From assembly GCA_019634955.1 (NCBI GenBank), contig JAHCAK010000034.1, positions 1 to 40,797 of the forward strand: a stretch of 40,797 nt of DNA, given 5' to 3'. A model generated the notes under the pieces. That model was not told the DNA's origin, did not search any database, and worked only from the letters and a program-made list of their open reading frames with translations. Of this stretch, positions 1-6,399 are shown in pieces (within the stretch, counting starts at the first letter, position 1; every line of letters starts with the position of its first letter). The position numbers and the translations under genes were made by a program. The DNA is from Burkholderiales bacterium. Lineage in GTDB: Bacteria > Pseudomonadota > Gammaproteobacteria > Burkholderiales > Usitatibacteraceae.

Positions 1-1
1 G

Positions 2-786
2 CAGCTCGCCGGACCGGGCGTGATGGGGCCGCCGCGGGATCGCGACGCCGCGATCGCCGTCCTACGCGAGGCGGTCGCGAGCGGCGTGGATCACATCGAC
101 ACGAGCGACGCGTATGGTCCGCACGTCACGAACCAGATCATTCGCGCGGCGCTGCGTCCTTATCCGAAGGATCTGGTCATCGTCACGAAGGTCGGCGCCG
201 AGCGCGGACCGGAGGGTTCCTGGGACCCGGCGATGTCCCCCGCCGCGATCCGGAGCCAAGTCGACGAGAACCTCGGGAACCTCGGGGTCGAGGCGCTCGA
301 CGTCGTGAACCTGCGCGCCATGTTCGACGCGATGGGCCCGGCGGAGGGCTCCATCGAGCGCCGCTCGCGGCGCTCGTCGATCTGCAGCGGGAGGGCAAGG
401 TTCGCCACATCGGCCTCAGCAACGTCACGGCCAAGCAAGTGGAGGAAGGTCGCGCGATAGCGTCCATCGTCTGCGTGCAGAACCACTACAACCTCGCGCA
501 CCGCGCCGACGACGCGCTCATCGATAGCCTCGCCGCCGACGGCATCGCCTATGTGCCGTTCTTCCCGCTCGGCGGCTTCACGCCGCTCCAATCGACGGCG
601 CTCTCGGGCGTCGCGAGCAGGCTCGGCGTCACGCCGATGCAAGTCGCCCTCGCGTGGCTCCTTCGGCGGGCGCCGAACGTCCTACTCATTCCTGGCACGT
701 CGAGGGTCGAGCACCTCCGCGAGAACCTCGCAGTGGCGGAGATCGATCTCCCCGCAGATGCGATGAAGGCGCTCGAGCAGATCTGA
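2..786 (+). pseudogene. Aldo/keto reductase, 5'-truncated by the window and frameshifted
   Basis: NADPH-dependent aldo/keto reductase of the TIM-barrel superfamily. The first frame runs from the window edge to about 360. It carries the typical segment with the catalytic Asp and Tyr (HIDTSDAYGP) and the following Lys-containing strand (VIVTKVG). Near 355-362 the frame breaks: one missing C would restore a continuous reading into the second frame, which continues with KVRHIGLSN and the C-terminal NADP-binding part (LLIPGTSRVEHLRENL) to the stop at 784-786. The reading is opposite to most cassettes and no attC is clearly attached, so it may lie just outside the array. Either a true pseudogene or a one-base sequence error. 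Confidence 0.75.
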
Positions 787-859
787 CTTTGGGAGTCTCC
801 AGGGAACCCGGAGTGATTCGAGCTGGCCTGCGAGCTGGGCGCGATCGGGCCGCTCTGAA

Positions 860-1417
860 TCAACGCGCACGCCGGTAGTGCATGGCGACCGCGCCGCAGC
901 GGAGCGGCTTCGCCGAGACCAGCTCGAGCCGCCGCGTGCAAGGGAGCCCGCCCTGGTACAAGGTCGGGCCGTGGCCGGCGATCCTGGGGTGGACGAGGAA
1001 CTTGTACTCGTCGATCAGATCCAGCCGGTCCAGCTCCGCCGCGAGCTTGCCGCTGCCGAGGAGCACGCCGGCCGGTGTCGCGTCCTTGAGCTGCCGAATG
1101 CCAGTGCGCAAGTCCCCGGCGATGGGGTGGCTGTTGGTCCAGGGGAAGTCCTTTCGCGTCGAGGACACCACATACTTCGGCTTGGCCTCCAGCTTGGCCG
1201 CCCACTCGCGCATCGCCGGCGGTGCTGCCACGTCGCCACGGGCGACCGCTGGCCAGTAGCTCTCCATCATCTCGTAGGTCACGCGGCCCCACAGCATGGC
1301 ACCGCCCTCGTCCATGAGGGCGGTGAAGAAGGCGTGCGTCTCGTCGTCGGCGATGCCTTCCCGGTGGTCGACGCAGCCGTCCAGGGTGACATTGATGCTG
1401 AAGGTCAGAAGTCCCAA
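860..1417 (-). CDS. RibD C-terminal/dihydrofolate reductase-like protein
   Basis: A 185-residue protein of the RibD_C / DHFR-like fold, a family of NADPH-dependent reductases, many with unknown substrates. Visible family features are the N-terminal strand (LTFSINVTLDG), the GRVTYEMMESYWP helix around residues 43-55, the PKYVVSS strand and the glycine-rich LLGSGKLAAEL loop. The TTG start at 1417 is chosen because a GGAGG sits five bases upstream and the fold begins there; no ATG is available. A short attC-like site (1458-1517) separates it from the cupin gene. It is probably the most distal cassette gene recognisable here; its own attC is not evident. Exact substrate unknown. Confidence 0.8.
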   Translation of the reverse strand: MGLLTFSINVTLDGCVDHREGIADDETHAFFTALMDEGGAMLWGRVTYEMMESYWPAVARGDVAAPPAMREWAAKLEAKPKYVVSSTRKDFPWTNSHPIAGDLRTGIRQLKDATPAGVLLGSGKLAAELDRLDLIDEYKFLVHPRIAGHGPTLYQGGLPCTRRLELVSAKPLRCGAVAMHYRRAR

Positions 1418-1457
1418 TGTGTCCTCCGCCCGAGATGCGTGTTGCCCGCCCTGTGTC

Positions 1458-1517
1458 GACTGACGCCCGAGCCAAGCCGCGCCGCGAAGCGGCGCGGGCC
1501 TGAATGGGTTGTCAGGC
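1458..1517 (-). repeat. attC-like site (short, diverged)
   Basis: A 60-bp element whose outer boxes are GACTGAC and GTCAGGC, a T-to-C variant of the usual core, enclosing a GC-rich inverted repeat (CCGCGCCGC/GCGGCGCGG). The box at 1511-1517 supplies the TGA stop of the cupin gene. Confidence 0.55.
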
Positions 1518-1823
1518 GCTGCCCTCACGCTCGATCACGAGAATCCTGGCTTCCCCGATGGGATGAGCGACATGCTCCGCACCGACAGCGGCATGGAACA
1601 CATCGCCCGTCTCGAGGATGGTGCTGTGCTCGATGCCCGCGTCCCGGTACCGCATCTCGACCCGGCCATCGAGGACGGCAAATACCTCCTCCCCGTCATT
1701 GACGTGCCATCTGTATGGCTGGTCCGTCCAGTGAAGGCGCGTGGTGACGCCGCCCATATTGGCAATCTCCGTCGCGCCCCAGGGGCGATCCGACTTGAAG
1801 GTGCGTCCTCGAAATACTTTCAT
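1512..1823 (-). CDS. Cupin-domain protein
   Basis: A 103-residue single-domain cupin. Cupin motif 1 is visible as HVNDGEEVFAVLDG (residues ~39-52) and motif 2 as GDVFHAAVGAEHV (~77-89), with candidate metal-binding His and Glu residues. Such small cupins bind a metal and serve as isomerases, dioxygenases or sensors; the substrate cannot be read here. The start is the ATG at 1823. The longer frame upstream runs into the preceding intergenic DNA. The TGA stop lies inside the attC-like core at 1511-1517, so gene and recombination site overlap. Part of the distal cassettes. Confidence 0.8.
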   Translation of the reverse strand: MKVFRGRTFKSDRPWGATEIANMGGVTTRLHWTDQPYRWHVNDGEEVFAVLDGRVEMRYRDAGIEHSTILETGDVFHAAVGAEHVAHPIGEARILVIEREGSA

Positions 1824-1900
1824 GCAGCGTCCAGGATTGGAGGTCACTCGCAGACGACGGATGCCGATGCCAGGTGGCGGCTGTCGATTGCAGCGACGGG

Positions 1901-2275
1901 TCAGGCCTCGGGCTCTTGGCAGACCGCTTCAATGTTGTGCCCGTCCGGACCAATCACAAAAGCGGCATAGTAGTTCGCGTGGTAGTTCGGACGCAGGCCG
2001 GGCGCTCCATTGTCCTTGGCGCCTGCCTGCAGGGCGGCGCGGTAGAAAGCGTCGACCTGCTGGCGACTCCCGGCCGCGAAGGCCAGGTGGAGATGAGCGG
2101 GATGCGGCTCCGGTTGCAGGCGAATGCAAAGCGACGCTTCGCTGTCTGGGCGGCATAGCTCGATGCCGAGCGGACCTTCCGAGACCACGGTCACGCCGAG
2201 AGGCTCGAGTGCCTTGACGAAGAAGGCCTTGCTTGCCGAATAGTCGCGGACTCCGAATACGACGTGGTCAAACAC
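1901..2275 (-). CDS. VOC-superfamily (glyoxalase/bleomycin-resistance fold) protein 1
   Basis: A 124-residue vicinal-oxygen-chelate protein starting at GTG 2275, six bases after a GGGAG ribosome site. It begins with the typical FDHVVFGV strand (metal His near residue 4), has the mid-protein strand AHLHLAFAA and ends with the GPDGHNIEAVC strand carrying the usual acidic ligand. This fold includes glyoxalases, dioxygenases and drug-binding proteins; the substrate is not predictable. The TGA stop falls in a GTCAGGC core-like box (1900-1906), hinting at a much-decayed attC between it and the cupin gene. Confidence 0.82.
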   Translation of the reverse strand: MFDHVVFGVRDYSASKAFFVKALEPLGVTVVSEGPLGIELCRPDSEASLCIRLQPEPHPAHLHLAFAAGSRQQVDAFYRAALQAGAKDNGAPGLRPNYHANYYAAFVIGPDGHNIEAVCQEPEA

Positions 2276-2307
2276 GAGCGCTCCCGGGCAATGGCGAGGT
2301 GGGCGGG

Positions 2308-2388
2308 GCCAAACGTCTAGCTTGAGGGGCGCGGAGACAGCAAGCGACGCTTGCTGGCGGAGCGTCCCTCTCGAGGCAATTGTCAGGC
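2308..2388 (-). repeat. attC-like site (diverged)
   Basis: An 81-bp inverted-repeat element ending in GTCAGGC at 2382-2388, with an internal hairpin (CAGCAAGC/GCTTGCTG) and outer arms (CTTGAGGGG matching CCCTCTCGAGG loosely). It lies seven bases from the stop of the next gene. The other outer box (GCCAAAC) is one base off consensus. Confidence 0.5.
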
Positions 2389-2394
2389 ATGTAC

Positions 2395-2886
2395 TCAATT
2401 CACGCCTGCCACTTCGACTGGTTTCGGTTCGTAGCGGGGAATCAATATCCCATCCTCAACAACAGCGAGAACTGGCTGTTTCCTGCTTTGACTTCGCCAG
2501 ATTTTCGCGGGATAGCAACGAGAAACTGGCTGCCAGCTCTGAGGAACGAATTCATATTTCCAGTCGGGGTGGCCTTGTTCATGCACAGTGGCGTGGTAGT
2601 GGTTGTCGTCGCTCCAGCAGGTGATGGATACAGAAACCTCCCCAAGTGTCGGGGTGTCGCAGTCGTAGGCATGTATTGCAGCAACGATATTGGGGCCGGC
2701 GCGTTGCTCGGAAAATCCGACGGCGGCAAGGAAGAAGGAAATCATTAACGGAACGGGATGCCAGAAAGCGATCGCAGCGACAACACCCGCCGCCGCACCA
2801 AGCAAGAACCACTTGTGCATTTGCGCAGCAAATCCCACTGTCGGTCGTAGTGCGGCAATTTGCTGTTCAATAGAAGCGGTTGCCAT
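2395..2886 (-). CDS. Hypothetical membrane protein (cassette)
   Basis: A 163-residue protein of unknown function. Residues ~25-60 form two adjoining hydrophobic segments (WFLLGAAAGVVAAIAFW, then PLMISFFLAAVGF). A polar C-terminal domain of about 100 residues follows, rich in His and Trp (SDDNHYHATVHEQGHPDW). The ATG at 2886 is preferred to a TTG two codons upstream. It is bracketed by an attC-like site at 2308-2388 and a long attC at 2894-3022, so it is a complete cassette. I do not recognise the family. Confidence 0.65.
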   Translation of the reverse strand: MATASIEQQIAALRPTVGFAAQMHKWFLLGAAAGVVAAIAFWHPVPLMISFFLAAVGFSEQRAGPNIVAAIHAYDCDTPTLGEVSVSITCWSDDNHYHATVHEQGHPDWKYEFVPQSWQPVSRCYPAKIWRSQSRKQPVLAVVEDGILIPRYEPKPVEVAGVN

Positions 2887-2893
2887 TGGCAAT

Positions 2894-3022
2894 GCCCAAC
2901 GATTTGGCCAACCGGCCCGCGGAGGCAGGACGCCTTGGCCCGGCCTGGGAGAATGTACCGTGGACCCCGGGCCGGGCCAAGTTGGCCTGCCGCAGCGGGT
3001 CCGGCTGAGCGAAGGGTTAGGC
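2894..3022 (-). repeat. attC site, long type (129 bp)
   Basis: Perfect outer boxes GCCCAAC (2894-2900) and GTTAGGC (3016-3022) flank long complementary arms (GGCCAACCGGCCCGCGGAGG / GGGCCAAGTTGGCC region). It is longer than, and unrelated in its loop to, the 96-bp sites, so its cassette probably came from another integron lineage. Confidence 0.8.
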
Positions 3023-3397
3023 CTGACCGTCGCCGGAGCGAGGTTGGAACAGCTCTATCGGGTTCCCGGACGGGTCTTCCACCAAGACTTGTTTGCCTCC
3101 AGGTCCGGAGATGGGCTTGCTTCGGAAGATTGCGCCAAGGGCTGACAGGGCAGAGACCGAGGCTTCTATGTCTTTGACCTCGAGCACGAGGCGATTCCAG
3201 CCGCCCGGTTCTGGGACAGCTCCACTCTTGAGCTTCTTGCGAGCGGAAGTACCGGGCCCGCTAAGCCAGATGGACAAGGACTTGCGCTTGACGATGGCAA
3301 AGGGTGGTCCCCATCTGTCCGCAAGCTTGAAGCCAAGCGCCTTGTAGAAGGGAAGCGACTCGTCGACGTCGTTGACCAAGTAGCGCACAACAGGCAT
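3017..3397 (-). CDS. VOC-superfamily protein 2
   Basis: A 126-residue glyoxalase/bleomycin-resistance-fold protein. The first half-module is MPVVRYLVNDVDESLPFYKA (residues 1-20). The second starts at WNRLVLEVKDIEASVSAL (~67-84) and ends with VEDPSGNPIELFQP, the usual C-terminal signature. The ATG at 3397 follows a GGAGG by five bases, which decides the start over a TTG four codons upstream. The TAA stop lies in the attC box at 3016-3022. It resembles the bleomycin/fosfomycin-resistance-like branch, but resistance is not shown. Confidence 0.83.
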   Translation of the reverse strand: MPVVRYLVNDVDESLPFYKALGFKLADRWGPPFAIVKRKSLSIWLSGPGTSARKKLKSGAVPEPGGWNRLVLEVKDIEASVSALSALGAIFRSKPISGPGGKQVLVEDPSGNPIELFQPRSGDGQA

Positions 3398-3464
3398 GAC
3401 GGCCTCCAAGGTGAGACTTGCGATGGTCCCGAAGCATTGACGCGCTGCGGGTCTGTTTCATGAG

Positions 3465-3560
3465 GCCTGACGATTGAGGTGAGCGGCCGGCCACGATGAC
3501 CTTGCCGCGGACAGACGCGGCCCACCGACACCACACGGCCGCTCGAACGCGTTGTTAGAG
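3465..3560 (-). repeat. attC site (96 bp)
   Basis: Canonical array-type site. The outer box is GCCTGAC (3465-3471, one base off the usual GCCTAAC) and the gene-side box is GTTAGAG (3554-3560). The latter contains the TAA stop of brnA. Confidence 0.88.
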
Positions 3561-3833
3561 CGAGGCATCCTTGAACGCCCGGAGCACTGCGTTCATTCGA
3601 GTCTGGTAGCCAGGGCCCTTGGACTTGAACCATTCGAGGACGTCCGCATCGATTCGAAGGGAAATCGAGGTTTTCGGACCAACGGGCTGCAGCCCGTGCC
3701 GCACGATGCCACGAGCGATGTGCTTGACCTCGGCTTCAGGATGCTCGGCCGAGGTCACGATGTCCCGCTCCTTTGTGGCGCGGACCCGAGCCCAGTCAGT
3801 TCTCGAGGCTCTGGAGGAGGATGATTTCTTCAT
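3555..3833 (-). CDS. brnA: BrnA-family antitoxin
   Basis: A 92-residue antitoxin of the BrnT/BrnA type II system: a DNA-binding protein that neutralises the BrnT ribonuclease and represses the operon. The C-terminal half shows the family hallmark, SISLRIDADVLEWFKSKGPG followed by YQTRMNAVLRAF, a ribbon-helix-helix. The N-terminus is a short, Ser-rich, disordered segment. The ATG at 3833 lies inside the end of the toxin gene (38-bp overlap). The TAA stop lies in the attC box. The order toxin then antitoxin is as in known brnTA operons. Confidence 0.9.
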   Translation of the reverse strand: MKKSSSSRASRTDWARVRATKERDIVTSAEHPEAEVKHIARGIVRHGLQPVGPKTSISLRIDADVLEWFKSKGPGYQTRMNAVLRAFKDASL

Positions 3834-4090
3834 GGCGCGTCGCCTTCCGAAATGAGATGACGTGGATGCGCGATGGAGACTCGAGGTGGACGATTGACAC
3901 AGCAATGTCGGCCAGAAATCCCAAGGTGACGAATCGCCGTTCTCCGTACGCAAAGCGATCATCCTCAAACGTGAAGGTGGGACCTTCGAACACTCCGGGA
4001 GCATCGACGAAGTCCAACCCATGGTCCTTCAGGTTCGAACGTCGCTCCTTCTCGTCCCAGGAGGATCACATCGATCACGTGTATATACAT
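3796..4090 (-). CDS. brnT: BrnT-family toxin, apparent one-base frameshift near its 5' end
   Basis: RelE-fold ribonuclease toxin. The continuous frame reads WDEKERRSNLKDHGLDFVDA and ends in ALSSRH-like ATRHEE, covering the BrnT core. It is closed by a TGA at 4066-4068 just upstream of the conserved WDE, with no normal start codon downstream except TTG at 4017. One extra C in the CTCC run near 4060-4064 accounts for this. Without it the frame joins the ATG at 4090 (MYIHVIDVI...WDE), giving about 97 residues, the usual BrnT size. Either a sequence error or an inactivated toxin with a retained antitoxin. Confidence 0.78.
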
Positions 4091-4106
4091 TTCGTATATG
4101 CGTCAA
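4080..4106 (-). promoter_or_regulatory. Candidate brnTA promoter/operator
   Basis: A perfect 10-bp palindrome TGTATATACA (4080-4089) lies directly upstream of the toxin. On the minus strand TTGACG (4106-4101) resembles a -35 box. AT-rich DNA here contrasts with the GC-rich surroundings. An autoregulatory operator is inferred from how BrnA acts in known systems. Confidence 0.4.
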
Positions 4107-4120
4107 CCTGTGCGCCCTCG

Positions 4121-4180
4121 CTCTAACGCCCAGCATCAGCGGCGGCGCGCAGGGCCGTCCGCTGCATGCTGTTGTTGGAA
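4121..4180 (-). repeat. attC site, short type (60 bp)
   Basis: Boxes CTCTAAC (4121-4127) and GTTGGAA (4174-4180) with GCAGCGGACGG-type complementary arms around CAGCATCAGCGG...CCGCTGCATGCTG. This is the classic short attC form, unlike the 96-bp family. Confidence 0.7.
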
Positions 4181-4235
4181 CGCTGAACGGCAGCGCTATC
4201 TGGCAATCCAAGAGTCCGTCCTCGACCCATGCGTG

Positions 4236-4637
4236 TCACCGCTTCCTCGCAAGCAGGAGACGTTCCGCGAGATCGGTGATCACCCAGTCTTCCGCGATGA
4301 GACCATCACGGAACCGACTGATCACCATGTCGCGCCACACGATGCGACGGCCAGAAGCCGGGAAGCCCTTGAAGTCTCCCTTGTGAGTGGCCCGGATCGT
4401 CCGGTGCCAGGCAACTCGATCCTTGGCCTCCACGAGAATCTCGACTTTGAACCGAAGATCAGGGAACGCGCGCCGATACATGCCGACAAACCTTCGGATC
4501 GCACCGTGCCCGGCCATTCCTTTGCCGGTGCCGTGGGCGACATAGTCGGGGGCGAAAAACTGGCCAACAGCATCGACGCCGCCCTTGGCGAGGAGTGCCG
4601 CGTTGGCGGCTTCGATCTTGGACGCCAGACGACTCAT
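4236..4637 (-). CDS. SnoaL-like ester cyclase/NTF2-fold protein
   Basis: A 133-residue SnoaL-like protein of the NTF2 fold. Family features are the N-terminal helix followed by FFAPDYVAHGTG (residues ~28-39), the AFPDLRFKVEILVEAKDRVAWH strand pair, GDFKGFPASGRRI, and the closing strand with VISRFRDGLIAEDWVI. Family members act as polyketide or ester cyclases, or as small hydrolases in detoxification; the ligand is unknown here. The ATG at 4637 is chosen because upstream codons lie in the neighbouring attC. It occupies a single cassette between sites 4121-4180 and 4659-4754. Confidence 0.83.
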   Translation of the reverse strand: MSRLASKIEAANAALLAKGGVDAVGQFFAPDYVAHGTGKGMAGHGAIRRFVGMYRRAFPDLRFKVEILVEAKDRVAWHRTIRATHKGDFKGFPASGRRIVWRDMVISRFRDGLIAEDWVITDLAERLLLARKR

Positions 4638-4658
4638 ATGATGCCTCCGTGAGCAGCG

Positions 4659-4754
4659 TTCTAACGATGAAGTTGAGCGGCCGGCCACGACGCCTCGGCC
4701 GCGGAAAGACGCGGCCCACGATGGCGCACGGTCAGCTCGAACGTATTGTTAGGC
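4659..4754 (-). repeat. attC site (96 bp), left border of the inverted cassette
   Basis: Boxes TTCTAAC (4659-4665) and GTTAGGC (4748-4754), in normal array orientation. The plus-strand gene immediately to its right starts one base after the box, so this site faces the head of an inverted cassette. It may originally have belonged to the ParE cassette further right. Confidence 0.9.
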
Positions 4755-5075
4755 ATGACCCACAAAGCAGTGATGCGCGACCCGCATCGTAGATATCGGC
4801 TCCTGTGGGAGCGGCGGTTCTACTGGTCGGGGCGTGGGCGAAAGCATATGAGGCTGGCAATTGCACTGGCGAGCCAGCGCGAGATCACGTCGCGACAGAC
4901 GCGACGGCGCAATCCAGGGTCATTCTATTTTCGAGCACTCCGGAAGCGTCTTGTCGATGAGCATCTTCGTGTGCATGGGAGCGTGCCAATGGTCTTGCTC
5001 AAGTCGAGGCTCCCGAAGCGCGTAATTGACCTCGCGATGGTGAGTGAGTACCAGAAGTGGATGGGCCATGCCTAA
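4755..5075 (+). CDS. Hypothetical basic protein in an inverted cassette (copy 1)
   Basis: A 106-residue protein of unknown family. It is rich in Arg/Lys (RRYRLLWERRFYWSGRGRKH, then RQTRRR) with no membrane segment, so it may bind nucleic acid, but that is a guess. It reads on the plus strand, opposite to the array. The ATG directly follows the core box at 4748-4754, and the TAA stop lies in the box of the following attC (5071-5077). Gene and attC together are therefore turned round as a unit. A second copy in normal orientation lies at about 15525-15840 but carries indels that break the frame. Facing away from the cassette promoter, this copy would need its own promoter. Confidence 0.55.
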   Translation: MTHKAVMRDPHRRYRLLWERRFYWSGRGRKHMRLAIALASQREITSRQTRRRNPGSFYFRALRKRLVDEHLRVHGSVPMVLLKSRLPKRVIDLAMVSEYQKWMGHA

Positions 5076-5165
5076 CAATGCGTCCGAGCGGGCCGTGGAA
5101 CACCGTGGGCCGCGTCTGGCCGCGGCACGGTCATCGTGGCCGGCCGCTCAACTCAATCGTTAGCA
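5071..5165 (+). repeat. attC site in inverted orientation
   Basis: A 95-bp member of the 96-bp family, but reverse-complemented. The CTAACAATGCGTCCGAGCGG half, normally at the right, is on the left, and the GCTCAACTCAATCGTTAG half is on the right. It is the attC of the plus-strand gene at 4755-5075. Its reverse complement closely matches the site at 15435-15526. Confidence 0.9.
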
Positions 5166-5166
5166 G

Positions 5167-5460
5167 TCATTTGCGCGCTTTCCAGTACTCTGGGCGACGA
5201 CGCTGGTGGGACACGGCCACGACAACGATGGCCTCCGCTTCGACAGCGTAGACGATGCTGAAAGGAAAACGGCGAACCAGGACGCGACGGAAACCGTACG
5301 CGACCTTTGCGCCAATCTCCGGGCGCTCTCTGATCGCGTCGATAGCGTGCTGTATGTCATCAAGGAAGATGTCCCCGAACCCGGATCTCGCCGCCTCGTA
5401 GTAGAGCGCGGCCTCGGTCATCTCTTCCTCCGCGGGAGGAAGGAGCCGGTAGCCGATCAC
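5167..5460 (-). CDS. ParE/RelE-family toxin
   Basis: A 97-residue RelE/ParE-superfamily toxin. Typical features are the N-terminal strand and helix (YRLLPPAEEEMTEAALYYE), the RERPEIGAKVAYGFRRVLVRRFPFSIVY core and the C-terminal HQRRRPEYWKAR, a family hallmark. ParE members poison gyrase and RelE members cleave mRNA on the ribosome; sequence alone does not separate the two here. It overlaps the upstream antitoxin gene by four bases (ATGA), implying coupled translation. The stop lies two bases beyond the attC box at 5159-5165. Confidence 0.88.
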   Translation of the reverse strand: MIGYRLLPPAEEEMTEAALYYEAARSGFGDIFLDDIQHAIDAIRERPEIGAKVAYGFRRVLVRRFPFSIVYAVEAEAIVVVAVSHQRRRPEYWKARK

Positions 5461-5687
5461 CGAAGCCTGCTGCGGGCTCGGGCCATGGCCTCATCGCCTG
5501 GAACGGAGGGCATCTCGCCCCGGCGATAGGCGTCATATCTGCGGCGGGCTTCTTCGAGCCAAAGCTCGTCCACCCCCGGTTCGTTGACAGGATCGAGCTC
5601 GTCGATGAGAACGCGCGCCAACGCGGCCTTTTCCTCGCGGGAAAGGGCTCGTGCTCGCTTCTCGAGGTCGTCGAACAGGCTGCTCAT
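5457..5687 (-). CDS. Addiction-module antitoxin (TIGR02574-type)
   Basis: A 76-residue acidic, helical protein matching the putative addiction-module component family that partners ParE/RelE toxins. Visible features are LFDDLEKRARALSREEKAALARVLIDEL, then ELWLEEARRRYDAYRRGE with a C-terminal toxin-binding tail. The ATG at 5687 follows a TATAAT sequence (5699-5694 on the minus strand), so the cassette carries its own promoter, normal for cassette-borne toxin-antitoxin pairs. The antitoxin precedes the toxin and overlaps it by four bases. Confidence 0.85.
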   Translation of the reverse strand: MSSLFDDLEKRARALSREEKAALARVLIDELDPVNEPGVDELWLEEARRRYDAYRRGEMPSVPGDEAMARARSRLR

Positions 5688-5693
5688 GGCCAA

Positions 5694-5718
5694 ATTATAG
5701 GCTCTGTCCCCTATGACT
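5694..5718 (-). promoter_or_regulatory. Promoter of the ParE/antitoxin cassette
   Basis: A perfect TATAAT lies on the minus strand at 5699-5694, seven bases before the antitoxin ATG. TTAGCA lies 18 bases upstream, inside the attC box, as a weak -35. The very short leader suggests a near-leaderless transcript. Confidence 0.45.
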
Positions 5719-5813
5719 GCTAACGGCCTCGTTGAGCGGTCGGGCGCGATGCCCATTCGCACGAAGAGTTTGCGCCACGATGATTCACGGGCCGCTCCAA
5801 CGCGTTGTTAGGC
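5718..5813 (-). repeat. attC site (96 bp, variant loop)
   Basis: Boxes TGCTAAC (5718-5724) and GTTAGGC (5807-5813). The central part (GATGCCCATTC...GCCACGATGATTCACG) differs from the majority but matches the flanks of the site at 17369-17488. The box supplies the TAA stop of the XRE antitoxin gene. Confidence 0.85.
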
Positions 5814-6062
5814 AGCTTCCTCGTGCGTCCACCCCGGGAAAACCAATACTCCGGGGTGGCACTTCAGCGCACGGGCCAAGACCTTGGCGCGCTCGACACC
5901 CAAGCGAACACGGTCGTTTTCGATTGCGGAGATCGTGGCTTGAGGGATACCAGATGCCTCGGCGAGCTGATTCTGGCTCAGCTCCTGAAGCTCTCGGAGA
6001 ATCCGAACAGACTCTCCGACGCTCACGGTCGCTCGCTTCTTGGCGGGGCGGTAGTCCTTCAT
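5808..6062 (-). CDS. XRE-family antitoxin (HigA-like)
   Basis: An 84-residue helix-turn-helix protein. The motif SQNQLAEASGIPQATISAIE (residues ~37-56) is a typical Cro/C1-type DNA-binding unit. It follows the toxin gene: the toxin TGA and this ATG share one base (6062). Toxin before antitoxin is the HigBA arrangement. The protein should bind the toxin and repress the operon through the palindrome at 6341-6374. The TAA stop lies in the attC box at 5807-5813. Confidence 0.9.
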   Translation of the reverse strand: MKDYRPAKKRATVSVGESVRILRELQELSQNQLAEASGIPQATISAIENDRVRLGVERAKVLARALKCHPGVLVFPGWTHEEAA

Positions 6063-6343
6063 CAAGGTCTCCGATAGTCGTGGGCGGTGATTGACGCCAC
6101 TTGGAACAGCGTCTCGTCCGCTACGACGCGATAAATGACACGCCACTGGTCACCCAGGCGGGATGATCGGTGGCCTTTCCACTCACCAGCCAGTGCCTCG
6201 TCGTGAAAGCCCTTGATAAGGCGAAGGCCCATTGGGCCGGACATCGCTGCGATGTCCTTCCACTTCTCGTAGCGCTTCAGGATGTCCGCGGGCACGCTCG
6301 CGACCTGCTTGTCAACGCGACGGTGCTCCTCAATGCGCCACAT
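6062..6343 (-). CDS. RelE/HigB-family toxin
   Basis: A 93-residue mRNA-interferase-type toxin of the RelE fold. It has the N-terminal HRRVDKQVASVPADILKRYEKW helix, the central GLRLIKGFHDEALAGEWKGHRSSRLGDQWRVIYRV region (the hairpin and strands that carry basic active-site residues in this family) and the ending ASITAHDYRRP. The ATG at 6343 lies within one arm of the upstream palindrome. It forms a cassette with the XRE gene, flanked by attC sites at 5718-5813 and 6400-6525. Confidence 0.9.
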   Translation of the reverse strand: MWRIEEHRRVDKQVASVPADILKRYEKWKDIAAMSGPMGLRLIKGFHDEALAGEWKGHRSSRLGDQWRVIYRVVADETLFQVASITAHDYRRP

Positions 6344-6380
6344 GCCATATTGTGCCTATATCATATATGGCATGTCAAGG
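6341..6380 (-). promoter_or_regulatory. Toxin-antitoxin promoter with palindromic operator
   Basis: Perfect 10-bp inverted arms CATGCCATAT (6341-6350) and ATATGGCATG (6365-6374) are separated by 14 bp. On the minus strand TTGACA (a consensus -35 box, about 6378-6373) overlaps the outer arm, and CACAAT lies 18 bases downstream. The inner arm covers the toxin start codon. Likely binding site of the XRE antitoxin. Confidence 0.7.
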
Positions 6381-6399
6381 CACCGCTGCCCGGGAAGCT

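Noticed and set aside
787-859. Possible attC for the RibD-C/DHFR-like gene
   Set aside because: The short gap has no core box pair; the left boundary of the array remains open.
1840-1906. Possible attC between the cupin and VOC genes
   Set aside because: The GTCAGGC box at 1900-1906 fits, but I could not find a convincing partner box or paired arms, so it is not listed as a site.
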